Part shown: piece after piece, positions 42,183 through 49,698 of the stretch
Position numbering within the stretch: position 1 is the first letter of the stretch
Layout: each line of letters starts with the position of its first letter
NCBI GenBank assembly: GCA_022510705.1
Contig: JAFLSX010000007.1
Span: 1-57,192, forward strand
Direction of reading: 5' to 3'
Source: Lachnospiraceae bacterium
GTDB lineage: Bacteria > Bacillota > Clostridia > Lachnospirales > Lachnospiraceae
Length of the DNA: 57,192 bases
Position numbers and translations under genes: made by a program
The notes under the pieces: model-generated
The model's database searches: none
What the model saw: only the letters and a program-made list of their open reading frames with translations
Told to the model about the DNA's origin: nothing

Positions 42183-43748
42183 GTGGAACTGATTAAGAAA
42201 AACATACATATGGACCGTACCAAATGCAGGGGCAACAGCCAGTTGACGCTGGAGGAGGATATTAATATACCCGACAGTAAACCGGATGTAGTCGCTGTCA
42301 TTTATGAAAAGGGTCAGATACAGATAGAAGAAGTAAAACCGACGGAGGATCATGTGAACATTCGGGGAAGACTTCTTTTTTCTGTGCTGTATCAGACGAG
42401 AGAAGAAGGAGAAAAGCTGGTCTGCCTGGAGGGAAAGATTCCCTTTGAGGAACAGCTATATATGGAGGGCGTAAAAGCTTCGGACGCCGTCACTGTAAAA
42501 GCGGAGTTAGAGGACTTAAACGTTTGTGTCATCAACTCCAGAAAGCTTTCCGTACAGTCACTCTTTAACTTAAAGGGGCGGGTGGAAGAACTGTATGATG
42601 AGGAGGCTCCGGTGGATATTTATTTTGAGGAGTCGGGCACACCTTTAGAGTATCGAAAAGTCAAGATGGAACTGGCACAGATAGCCATCCAGAAAAATGA
42701 CATATTCCGTGTGCGGGAAGAAATTACCCTGCCTCAGAATCATCCTAATATTTTCCACGTTATATGGGATAGTGTGACATTGGAGGATGTGGAATGCAAA
42801 CCCCTTGCAGAAAACATATCCATACAGGGAGATCTGCGGGTTTTTGTTCTGTATGAAGGAGAGGGTGAAAATACGCCCATCAGTACTTTTGAAACCCTGA
42901 TTCCTTTCAGCGGAACTGTGGAGTGCCATGGCTGCAGGGACGATCTGATCGGAGATATTACCTATTCCATTGGCCATAAGGAATTGGAACCCAAACCGGA
43001 TTTTGACGGAGAAGAGAGAATGCTGGGGTTGGAACTGGTATTGGATATCTCCATCAAGCTCTATGAAGAAGAAGAGGTAGAAATGATTTCGGATGTCTAC
43101 GGCGTTTCTAAAGAGGTAGAAACCGTAAATCAGGAAACCAATTTAAAACAGCTCCTGATGCGCATTGACGGTAAGTATAAGGTGACGGACCGTCTTAAGG
43201 TAAAGGATCCGGAGGCAAGAGTACTGCAGCTGCTCTACAGCGAAGGAAGCCTGCAGATTGACAGCAAATCCATCACTTCAGAAGGAATTCACATAGAAGG
43301 CACCTTGTCGGTACAGATATTGTATATTACCGGAGATGACGGAGCGCCTTATAATTGCTTAAAAGGCAGTATTCCTTATGAATATACTCTGGAAGTACCC
43401 GGCATTACGCCTATGGACAGCTTTAGCTTAAGAGGAAATGTGGGGCAGCTTCAGGCAGTGATGATCGACAGTGAGGAAATGGATGTCAAAGCAGTGCTCA
43501 CCTTCCAGGCGGTAGTATTTAGAAATCTTCCCGTACAGCTGATCTCCGACATTAAAATAGCGGAACTGGATACGGAGAAGGTGAATGATCTGCCGGGTAT
43601 GGTTGTATATGTGGTACGGCCCGAGGATAATCTCTGGAATATCGGAAAACGCTACTACGTGTCGGTGGAGAAAATTAAAGAAGTGAACGAGCTGACTTCC
43701 GATGAAATAAAACCGGGCGATAAGCTCTTGATCGTAAAAGGAACATGA
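42183..43748 (+). CDS. SipL-like spore morphogenesis protein (SPOCS domains + LysM)
   Basis: 521 residues. GTG at 42183 is chosen because GGAGGG is six bases upstream; earlier in-frame codons have no ribosome site. The protein carries repeated SPOCS (DUF3794) domains, each with a pattern like NITLPDIKPDV: here LEEDINIPDSKPDVVAVIYE near residue 20, a second around 170-290 and a third around 330-440. The C-terminal 50 residues are a LysM module (VYVVRPEDNLWNIGKRYYVS). This architecture is that of SipL, which localises the coat base with SpoIVA in Clostridioides; the role here is inferred by analogy. No signal peptide is seen, as expected for a mother-cell protein. Confidence 0.9.
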   Translation: MELIKKNIHMDRTKCRGNSQLTLEEDINIPDSKPDVVAVIYEKGQIQIEEVKPTEDHVNIRGRLLFSVLYQTREEGEKLVCLEGKIPFEEQLYMEGVKASDAVTVKAELEDLNVCVINSRKLSVQSLFNLKGRVEELYDEEAPVDIYFEESGTPLEYRKVKMELAQIAIQKNDIFRVREEITLPQNHPNIFHVIWDSVTLEDVECKPLAENISIQGDLRVFVLYEGEGENTPISTFETLIPFSGTVECHGCRDDLIGDITYSIGHKELEPKPDFDGEERMLGLELVLDISIKLYEEEEVEMISDVYGVSKEVETVNQETNLKQLLMRIDGKYKVTDRLKVKDPEARVLQLLYSEGSLQIDSKSITSEGIHIEGTLSVQILYITGDDGAPYNCLKGSIPYEYTLEVPGITPMDSFSLRGNVGQLQAVMIDSEEMDVKAVLTFQAVVFRNLPVQLISDIKIAELDTEKVNDLPGMVVYVVRPEDNLWNIGKRYYVSVEKIKEVNELTSDEIKPGDKLLIVKGT

Positions 43749-43768
43749 TAATAGGATAAGATTTCAAA

Positions 43769-43803
43769 GACCTCGGAACCAAGGATTCCGGGGTCTTTTT
43801 TCA
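43769..43803 (+). terminator. Intrinsic terminator after SipL-like gene
   Basis: GACCTCGGAA (43769-43778) / TTCCGGGGTC (43786-43795) with one G-T pair, then a run of T. Confidence 0.88.
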
Positions 43804-43823
43804 TGTCCGTGGGATGAAACGAG

Positions 43824-44009
43824 GTGGGAAGGCAGCGGCACCATAAAGCAAACGATAGGATGATTTTTGCAGTTTTGCGAGCATAGCGCAGACAGAAATC
43901 AACTGTTTGAGCCATTTATGGCGAGTTTTGATTTCTGTCTGTGAATAAGCGGCGCAGCAAAAGCTGCTAAAAAATCACCGTGTTTGCGATGGTGCCGCTG
44001 CCTTCCCAC
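43824..44009. repeat. 186-nt nested palindromic element
   Basis: Outer arms GTGGGAAGGCAGCGGCACCA+T (43824-43844) and their exact complement at 43989-44009 give a perfect 21-bp stem. Inside, stems continue with small bulges: GCAAAC/GTTTGC, TGATTTTT (43861)/AAAAATCA, GCAG/CTGC, TTTTGC/GCAAAA, GCGC/GCGC, then AGACAGAAATCAA (43890-43902)/TTGATTTCTGTCT (43928-43940), and a final GCCAT/ATGGC around TT. No reading frame of note, no T tract, and no clear target duplication. It could be a MITE-like element or a structured RNA gene. It occupies most of the gap between the SipL-like gene and ispE. Confidence 0.85.
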
Positions 44010-44033
44010 TGCTGCCTTCAGCCCCGGTCCATC

Positions 44034-44062
44034 TTGACAAAAAATCCCGGATTGTATAAAAT
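44034..44062 (+). promoter_or_regulatory. ispE-gntR promoter
   Basis: TTGACA (44034-44039), 17-bp spacer, TAAAAT (44057-44062). It lies about 100 bp upstream of ispE and overlaps inverted repeats likely to be operators. Confidence 0.68.
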
Positions 44063-44085
44063 TAAATACAATCCTTGTATACAAT
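44049..44085. promoter_or_regulatory. Paired TTGTAT/ATACAA operators overlapping the ispE promoter
   Basis: GGATTGTAT (44049-44057) and ATACAATCC (44066-44074) form a perfect 9-bp inverted repeat around eight bases, covering the -10. Directly after it, TTGTATACAA (44075-44084) is a perfect palindrome, with a further T at 44085. Family knowledge: FCD-type GntR repressors often bind short TnGTATACnA-like palindromes. The operon encodes such a GntR protein, so autoregulation is likely. Confidence 0.65.
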
Positions 44086-44163
44086 AAACAATATTGCGAA
44101 TCATATTAGGAAATATTACTGATATTTCTCAATAATATTTGAAATCATGCCGGAGGCTTTAGG

Positions 44164-45081
44164 ATGCAGAAAGATTCATTGGAAATAAAGGCCTATGCCA
44201 AAATCAACCTCGGATTGGATGTTTTAAGGCGCCGCCCCGACGGCTATCATGAAGTGCGTATGATCATGCAGACAGTCGGAATTTATGATACCCTGATCCT
44301 GAAGAAAATAGAGCAGGGCATTGCCTTGACGGTATCCATGTCCCCGGATGAGACCAATCCGCCCGGGGGTGAGGGGGAGGTTCCGGATAATGAAGAAAAT
44401 TTGTGTTATAGGGCGGCCAAGCTGATAAAAGAAACCTATGATATCAAAGAAGGCGTATCTATTTCTCTCATGAAGCGGATTCCCGTAGCAGCGGGAATGG
44501 CAGGCGGCAGTACGGATGCGGCAGCCGTGTTAAAGGGGATGAACAGCCTCTTCGGACTGGGCCTTTCCGAAGAAACCTTGCAAGAGCTGGGAGTGAAGCT
44601 GGGAGCTGATATACCCTATTGTATTAAGGGCGGTACCGTTTTAGCCGAGGGAATCGGAGAAAAACTGACGGGCCTTTTTGATGCACCGGACTGCTTTCTT
44701 TTGGTGGCAAAGCCGGATATCAGTGTGTCCACTAAATATGTGTATGAGAATTTAAAGCCGGATACCTTAGAGTCACGCCCCGATATTGACGGCATGATGG
44801 CTGCCATACAGGCAGGCAGTTTAGACGGTATCTTAGGCTGTATGGAAAATGTGCTGCAGAGTGTAACGGAAGCAAAATACCCTGTCATTAGCAGCTTGAA
44901 GCAGCAGATGGAGGCTCAGGGAGCGGCAAAAGCCATGATGAGCGGCAGCGGTCCCACGGTATTTGGCATTTTTAAAGAGGAAGAAAAGGCACGAACAGCC
45001 TATGAGACGATGTACAGAGGAAACTTAGCAAAACAGGTTTTTCTGACCGGATTTGTTAATCCCGCAAAGGAGGGAAGATAG
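44164..45081 (+). CDS. ispE: 4-diphosphocytidyl-2-C-methyl-D-erythritol kinase
   Basis: 305 residues. GHMP kinase of the MEP isoprenoid pathway, phosphorylating CDP-ME at the 2-hydroxyl. Markers: AYAKINLGLDVLRRRPDGYH at the N-terminus, the ATP loop KRIPVAAGMAGGSTDAAAVL, and MMSGSGPTVFG near the C-terminus. CCGGAGG precedes the ATG. It supplies isoprenoid precursor for carrier lipid. The gntR gene begins immediately after its stop with its ribosome site inside ispE. Confidence 0.96.
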   Translation: MQKDSLEIKAYAKINLGLDVLRRRPDGYHEVRMIMQTVGIYDTLILKKIEQGIALTVSMSPDETNPPGGEGEVPDNEENLCYRAAKLIKETYDIKEGVSISLMKRIPVAAGMAGGSTDAAAVLKGMNSLFGLGLSEETLQELGVKLGADIPYCIKGGTVLAEGIGEKLTGLFDAPDCFLLVAKPDISVSTKYVYENLKPDTLESRPDIDGMMAAIQAGSLDGILGCMENVLQSVTEAKYPVISSLKQQMEAQGAAKAMMSGSGPTVFGIFKEEEKARTAYETMYRGNLAKQVFLTGFVNPAKEGR

Positions 45082-45786
45082 ATGCAGGACAATCTTCAGG
45101 TGAAAATGGACGAGTTTTTGCCCCTTAGAGATGTGGTATTTAATACGCTGCGGCAGGCAATCCTGACAGGAGAGTTAAAGCCGGGAGAGCGATTGATGGA
45201 AATCCATCTGGCCAATCGTCTGGGAGTGAGCCGAACCCCTATCAGGGAGGCTATCCGTAAGCTGGAACTGGAGGGGCTGGTTACCATGATTCCCAGGAGG
45301 GGCGCTGAGGTAGCGCAGATAACGGAGAAGAGCTTAAAGGATGTGCTGGAGGTCAGACGGGCGCTGGATGCATTGAGTGTGGAGTTGGCTTGCGACAGGA
45401 TTACGCATCAGGAGTTGGTAACCTTGGGAGAGGCCTGTGATGCTTTTGAGGCAGCTGCGGAGACCCATGACCCCAAGAAGATCGTGCAGGCGGATGTTGC
45501 TTTGCATGATATTATTGTACAAGCTACCAACAACAGCCGGCTCATACAGTTAGTAAACAATCTTTCCGAGCAGATGTACCGCTATCGCTTTGAGTATATT
45601 AAGGATCCAAGCACCCATAAGCGGCTTATAGAAGAACATCGTATCATATTTGAGAGTATTCGGCATAAAGATAAAAAGACGGCAGCCGAAACGGCACAGC
45701 TGCATATTGATAATCAGGAGCTTTCCATTATGAAGCAGCTGCAGGCGGAGAGAGGGAAAATGCTTTCACGAAAACATTGTAAATAA
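45082..45786 (+). CDS. GntR-family transcription regulator, FadR/FCD subfamily
   Basis: 234 residues. N-terminal winged helix (about 12-75): LRDVVFNTLRQAILTGELKP, then RLGVSRTPIREAIRKLELEG. The C-terminal helical FCD domain has metal or ligand-binding positions (DVALHDIIVQATNNSRL, EEHRIIFESI, AETAQLHIDN), with His and Asp residues typical of metal-binding FCD domains. The effector is unknown; in relatives it is often an organic acid. It starts directly at the base after the ispE stop with AAAGGAGG seven bases before. Two TTGTAT-type palindromes upstream of ispE are probable targets. Confidence 0.92.
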   Translation: MQDNLQVKMDEFLPLRDVVFNTLRQAILTGELKPGERLMEIHLANRLGVSRTPIREAIRKLELEGLVTMIPRRGAEVAQITEKSLKDVLEVRRALDALSVELACDRITHQELVTLGEACDAFEAAAETHDPKKIVQADVALHDIIVQATNNSRLIQLVNNLSEQMYRYRFEYIKDPSTHKRLIEEHRIIFESIRHKDKKTAAETAQLHIDNQELSIMKQLQAERGKMLSRKHCK

Positions 45787-45823
45787 ATTTACAAGCAGGT
45801 ATAAATCCTCAAAAACCCGACCA

Positions 45824-45868
45824 CACTCCTTTTAGAAAGAACGTCGGCCGAAGGGCCTGAAAGGAGTG
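45824..45868 (+). promoter_or_regulatory. Hairpin that covers the ribosome site of the small membrane protein gene
   Basis: CACTCCTTT (45824-45832) pairs perfectly with AAAGGAGTG (45860-45868), which contains the Shine-Dalgarno sequence. An inner GGCC (45846-45849) / GGCC (45854-45857) stem with a GAAG loop is present. There is no T tract, so it is not an obvious terminator. It could lower or regulate translation. Confidence 0.55.
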
Positions 45869-45874
45869 CGCAGA

Positions 45875-46135
45875 ATGAAAGAAGCTGCATTGTGGTTGAA
45901 AAGAGGAATGGCGGTATTGGCTGCCCTAAGTTTTTTTGGCATACTTTATCCGCAGTTGTGCGTATTGGAAGATACCTGCAAAGTAGTATATCAGAATGCC
46001 TCAGGTGAGATGGAGGAAATTACGGTGGCCGAAGGCAGCGAATTGTATTATCAGCTCTTGTCAGCGGAACCGGAAGAGATTAAAATAAAAAGCAGATTAT
46101 GGGAATTGATCAGCGCTTATTTTGTAAAGGATTAG
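45875..46135 (+). CDS. Small membrane-anchored protein, unknown function
   Basis: 86 residues from ATG 45875, after AAAGGAGTG. Basic N-terminus (MKEAALWLKRG), one membrane helix or uncleaved signal (about 11-30, MAVLAALSFFGILYPQL), then an external-looking acidic region including VVYQNASGEMEEITVAEGSE. I do not recognise the family. The two Cys (residues about 29 and 35) lie just after the helix. The gene is seven bases before murI and may be co-transcribed with it. Its ribosome site lies within a hairpin. Confidence 0.7.
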   Translation: MKEAALWLKRGMAVLAALSFFGILYPQLCVLEDTCKVVYQNASGEMEEITVAEGSELYYQLLSAEPEEIKIKSRLWELISAYFVKD

Positions 46136-46142
46136 GAAAAGA

Positions 46143-46964
46143 ATGAGTGATAAGAATGCACCGATCGGAGTTTTTGATTCCGGTATAGGCGGGCTGACGG
46201 TGGTAAGAGAAATCATGCGTCAGATACCCAATGAGAAAATTGTGTATTTTGGTGATACAGCCAGAGTGCCCTATGGAAATAAATCAAGAGAAACGGTCAC
46301 CAGATTTTCCAGACAGATTGTCCGTTTTTTGCAGACCCATGGGGTTAAAACCATTGTGGTTGCCTGCAATACAGCCAGTGCTTACGCTTTGGATGAGTTG
46401 GAGAAGGAAATAGACATTCCCATTATCGGCGTGGTAAAGCCCGGTGCCAAAGCGGCGGCTCAGGCTACGAGAAACGGAAAACTGGGTGTGATCGCAACGG
46501 AGGCCACCATCGGCAGCCGTATTTATAACCAATACATACAGGAATTGAATCCGAATGTGACAATCTGGGGAAAAGCCTGTCCCCTATTTGTTCCTCTGGT
46601 GGAGGAGGGATTACTGCAGGATCCGGTGACGGATGAGATTGCAAAAAGGTATCTTTCCGAACTGATCGATTCCGATATTGACACTTTGATCTTAGGCTGT
46701 ACTCACTATCCATTGATCCGTTCTGCCATAGGTCGTATTATGGGAGAGCAGGTGACTCTGGTAAATCCGGCTTACGAAACGGCCATGGAGTTAAAAGCGA
46801 TGTTGACTAAGCGGGAACTTTTAAATACGGATGCTCCGGGACTGGGCAGCAACCAGTACCAGTTCTATGTAAGTGATACTACGGATAAATTTATCCGCTT
46901 TGCCAATTCCATCATCAAATACGGAATCTTATCTGCAAAGCATGTAAACATTGAAGAATATTAA
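46143..46964 (+). CDS. murI: Glutamate racemase
   Basis: 273 residues. Makes D-glutamate for peptidoglycan. Markers: VFDSGIGGLTVVREI, YFGDTARVPYG, VVACNTASAYAL with the first catalytic Cys, and LILGCTHYPLIRSAI with the second. Length is standard. The ribosome site is AGGAAAAG. It is followed 17 bp later by the DUF1934 gene, probably in one transcript. Confidence 0.96.
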   Translation: MSDKNAPIGVFDSGIGGLTVVREIMRQIPNEKIVYFGDTARVPYGNKSRETVTRFSRQIVRFLQTHGVKTIVVACNTASAYALDELEKEIDIPIIGVVKPGAKAAAQATRNGKLGVIATEATIGSRIYNQYIQELNPNVTIWGKACPLFVPLVEEGLLQDPVTDEIAKRYLSELIDSDIDTLILGCTHYPLIRSAIGRIMGEQVTLVNPAYETAMELKAMLTKRELLNTDAPGLGSNQYQFYVSDTTDKFIRFANSIIKYGILSAKHVNIEEY

Positions 46965-46981
46965 AGTGACAGAGGATAACC

Positions 46982-47431
46982 ATGACAAAAGACGTATTGC
47001 TGGCCATTAAGGGGTTGCAGTTTGATGCCGCTGCCGACCAAACCAATATACAGACGATTATGGCCGCGGAATATTATCTGCGGAATAATAGTCATTATAT
47101 CATCTATGATGAGGCTACGGAAGGAAGCGAGCAGAGCACCAAAAACATTATCAAGTTAAAGGGTAACAGTATGGAACTGACCAAGAAGGGCTTTGTGAAC
47201 GTGCATATGCTCTTTGAGGAAAACCGTAAGAATCTGACCAATTATTCCACGCCTTTCGGCAGTATTTTGATCGGCATCGATACAAAGAAAGTAACGCTTC
47301 GGGAGGAAGAGAAGCAGATTCTTTGTAATGTGGACTATGCGCTGGAGATCAATTATGAATTTTTGGCGGACTGCAAGATCAGTCTGGAAATCTCAGAGCG
47401 GGAAGATACGGGCGGTGGTTTGCCGACATAA
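46982..47431 (+). CDS. DUF1934 beta-barrel domain protein
   Basis: 149 residues. Matches the YwiB/DUF1934 family: N-terminal KDVLLAIKGLQFD, YYLRNNSHYIIYDEA, IIKLKGNSMELTKKGFVNVH and FEENRKNLTNYSTPFG, and C-terminal VDYALEINYEFLADCKISLE. Family knowledge: a small calycin-like barrel found in Firmicutes; its function is not established. No signal peptide, so cytoplasmic. It ends the murI run and is followed by a strong terminator shared with the convergent gene. Confidence 0.85.
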   Translation: MTKDVLLAIKGLQFDAAADQTNIQTIMAAEYYLRNNSHYIIYDEATEGSEQSTKNIIKLKGNSMELTKKGFVNVHMLFEENRKNLTNYSTPFGSILIGIDTKKVTLREEEKQILCNVDYALEINYEFLADCKISLEISEREDTGGGLPT

Positions 47432-47444
47432 GAAGCAATGAAAA

Positions 47445-47474
47445 GGGACACCGTAAGGTGTCCCTGATTTTTTA
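47445..47474. terminator. Bidirectional terminator
   Basis: GGGACACC (47445-47452) / GGTGTCCC (47457-47464) with loop GTAA. On plus it is followed by TGATTTTTT, on minus by TTTTC, serving the DUF1934 gene and the convergent membrane-protein gene. Confidence 0.9.
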
Positions 47475-47501
47475 GATATATCTGCATTGTTGATCAGAAA
47501 C

Positions 47502-47972
47502 TTACTTTAAAGGCTTGGCGCCGGCCTTTTCCTGCGCCGACTCTATCATACGTTTCCACCAGCCTTTTTTCTTGACAGGCGCAGCTGCCTGCTTGCCGTG
47601 CAATCCTTTTACGTCCAGTATGTAAATACCGCTGACAACTGCCTTTACTTCCTTCTTGATGGGAATGTTGTCAAAAATCTTCTCATCACTGACGAGGGAA
47701 AGAATCTGAGGACCAACCTTAGCTTTTACAATGGGAAGCTTGGAGCCGCGCATCAGCTTTGGGGTCTGGTCAATGACTATCTGCGGTAAACCGGAATCCT
47801 TTAGCTTCATTCGTTTTTTATCAATGATCAGCATGGAAATAGTCTGCTTGTTCTCTTCCATAATGGCCTGCTGTTCGGCCTGCTTTTTCTGTGCCTTTCT
47901 ACCGAGAAAATACAATACGGCCATAATCGCGATCAACACGACTAAGACAATGATAGCTATAATCCAACCCAT
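47502..47972 (-). CDS. N-terminally anchored protein, unknown function
   Basis: 156 residues. One N-terminal membrane helix (about 3-23, IIAIIVLVVLIAIMAVLYFL), then a charged stalk of Lys/Gln/Glu, and a soluble part: MLIIDKKRMKLKDSGLPQIV, KLPIVKAKVGPQILSLVSDE and KAVVSGIYILDVKGLHGK. The C-terminus is Lys-rich (KKKGWWKRMIESAQEKAG). I do not recognise the family; the pattern is known to me only as a recurring hypothetical protein in Lachnospiraceae. The topology suggests that the basic soluble part is cytoplasmic. It has its own promoter and converges on DUF1934. Confidence 0.75.
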   Translation of the reverse strand: MGWIIAIIVLVVLIAIMAVLYFLGRKAQKKQAEQQAIMEENKQTISMLIIDKKRMKLKDSGLPQIVIDQTPKLMRGSKLPIVKAKVGPQILSLVSDEKIFDNIPIKKEVKAVVSGIYILDVKGLHGKQAAAPVKKKGWWKRMIESAQEKAGAKPLK

Positions 47973-48009
47973 ACGATGGAAAACCTCCTAAATTTACTAT
48001 GCAAAAAAT

Positions 48010-48038
48010 ATTGTAGCATTCTTTTTTGCTTAAGGCAA
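48010..48038 (-). promoter_or_regulatory. Promoter of the anchored unknown protein
   Basis: On minus, TTGCCT (48038-48033), 17-bp spacer, TACAAT (48015-48010), 37 bp before the ATG. Confidence 0.68.
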
Positions 48039-48072
48039 TACGCTTTTTTGGGGTATTTTTTAATTGATCATT

Positions 48073-48082
48073 GTGATATAAT
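48073..48082 (+). promoter_or_regulatory. Extended -10 promoter of cls
   Basis: GTGATATAAT with perfect TATAAT at 48077-48082 and TG at 48074-48075. It is preceded by no good -35. Same extended -10 form as the glgC promoter. Confidence 0.55.
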
Positions 48083-48116
48083 AATCATGTTAGCGCAGAA
48101 TTTCGGAGGAAGTACT

Positions 48117-49589
48117 ATGCAGCAAGTATGGGAGGTCACCAATACGGTCTTACAGTTCATATGGTCCCATTTGGTGGTGTTGAACGGTATATTTGCAATT
48201 GTGATCATTTTTTTTCAGCGCCGGGACCCCAAAACGGTATGGACCTGGCTGATGCTTTTGTATTTCATTCCGATTCTGGGTTTTATTTTTTACCTCTTTC
48301 TCGGTGCGGACATGCACAAAAGAAAAATGTTCAAGACCAAGGAAATCGAAGACAGGCTCAACGAGGCGATCAGACAGCAGGAGAATCAGCTAAAGAATAG
48401 GGAACTGCAGAGACAGGTGCCTGACATTGAAGGATTTACCGATTTGGTTATGTTCAACCTGGATGCGGTAGGAGCCGTGCTTACAGGGGACAACGATATT
48501 GATATTTATGTGGACGGAAACGCTAAGTTTGAAGCATTGTTGGAAGATATGCAGCGTGCGGAAAAATTTATACACATTCAATACTATATTATCAAAAATG
48601 ACGTACTGTTCAATCGTATCAAAGATGTATTACTGAAGAAAGTTGCAGAAGGGGTGGAGGTTAGGATCTTATATGATGCCATGGGCTGCCGCTCCGTCCG
48701 CCACAGCTATTGGAAGGATTTAAACCGTCAGGGTATCCGTACCGCTGAGTTTTTTCCTGCTCTCATGAGACGACTGCACATGCGTATCAATTACCGGAAT
48801 CATCGTAAGATCGTGGTAATAGACAATAAGGCGGCCTATGTGGGCGGTTTCAATATCGGCAAAGAATATATCGGGCTGGATTCCAGATTCGGCTATTGGC
48901 GGGATACCCATCTGCGGATACAGGGGGAGGCCATTCTTGGGCTGGAGCTGCGCTTTTTGTTGGATTGGAACTATGCAGCTAAGGAGAATTTATTTTTGGA
49001 GAACGCTTATTTGGACGGCATGGTGCCGGGAAAACGGGATTTCTGCAATATGCAGATCATCTACAGCGGTCCCGATACCTCTTTACAGCCCGTGCGGGAC
49101 AACTATGTACGTCTGATCAATAAGGCGGAGCATAAGATTTACATCCAGACGCCATACTTTATTCCGGATGATGCACTGTTGACATCCCTGTTGATCGCCA
49201 TACATTCAGGGGTAGAAGTAAACCTGATGATTCCCTGTAAGCCGGACCATCCATTTGTATACTGGGCTACCTATTCCTATATGGGAGAACTGGTCATGGC
49301 AGGTGCTAACTGCTATACCTATGACAGGGGATTTCTGCACAGCAAGGGTCTGATCGTAGATGACAAAGTGTTCTGTTACGGAACGGCCAATATGGATATC
49401 CGCAGTTTTGCCCTAAACTTTGAGGTCAATGCGGTAGTTTACGATGAGGACAAGGCAAAAGAGATGACCCGGTATTTCATGGAAGATTTACAATATTGTA
49501 CTCTGATCACCAAAGATATGTATGCGGGCCGCTCCCTGCCGCTGCGAATTAAGGAGCAGGTCAGCAGACTTTTATCCCCCCTGCTCTAA
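48117..49589 (+). CDS. cls: Cardiolipin synthase (phospholipase D family)
   Basis: 490 residues from ATG 48117, after CGGAGGAAG; an in-frame extension upstream would pass through the promoter. Condenses phosphatidylglycerol to cardiolipin. Two N-terminal membrane helices, then two HKD motifs: HRKIVVIDNKAAYVGG (His 229) and HSKGLIVDDKVFCYG (His 408). Between them lie YYIIKNDVLFNRI and PYFIPDDALLTSLL. All catalytic residues appear intact. Confidence 0.94.
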   Translation: MQQVWEVTNTVLQFIWSHLVVLNGIFAIVIIFFQRRDPKTVWTWLMLLYFIPILGFIFYLFLGADMHKRKMFKTKEIEDRLNEAIRQQENQLKNRELQRQVPDIEGFTDLVMFNLDAVGAVLTGDNDIDIYVDGNAKFEALLEDMQRAEKFIHIQYYIIKNDVLFNRIKDVLLKKVAEGVEVRILYDAMGCRSVRHSYWKDLNRQGIRTAEFFPALMRRLHMRINYRNHRKIVVIDNKAAYVGGFNIGKEYIGLDSRFGYWRDTHLRIQGEAILGLELRFLLDWNYAAKENLFLENAYLDGMVPGKRDFCNMQIIYSGPDTSLQPVRDNYVRLINKAEHKIYIQTPYFIPDDALLTSLLIAIHSGVEVNLMIPCKPDHPFVYWATYSYMGELVMAGANCYTYDRGFLHSKGLIVDDKVFCYGTANMDIRSFALNFEVNAVVYDEDKAKEMTRYFMEDLQYCTLITKDMYAGRSLPLRIKEQVSRLLSPLL

Positions 49590-49698
49590 ATGGGGCTTTA
49601 AAATATCTGTCTTTTATGATATAAATATAAATAGTTATAAGGAATTCGATCCGGCATGGAAGAATGGATTTTTATGTGGGATTAGAATGAGAGGAATT

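Noticed and set aside
43824..44009. Retron msr-msd
   Set aside because: The inverted-repeat layout is suggestive, but no reverse transcriptase gene is near and the palindrome is almost fully paired.
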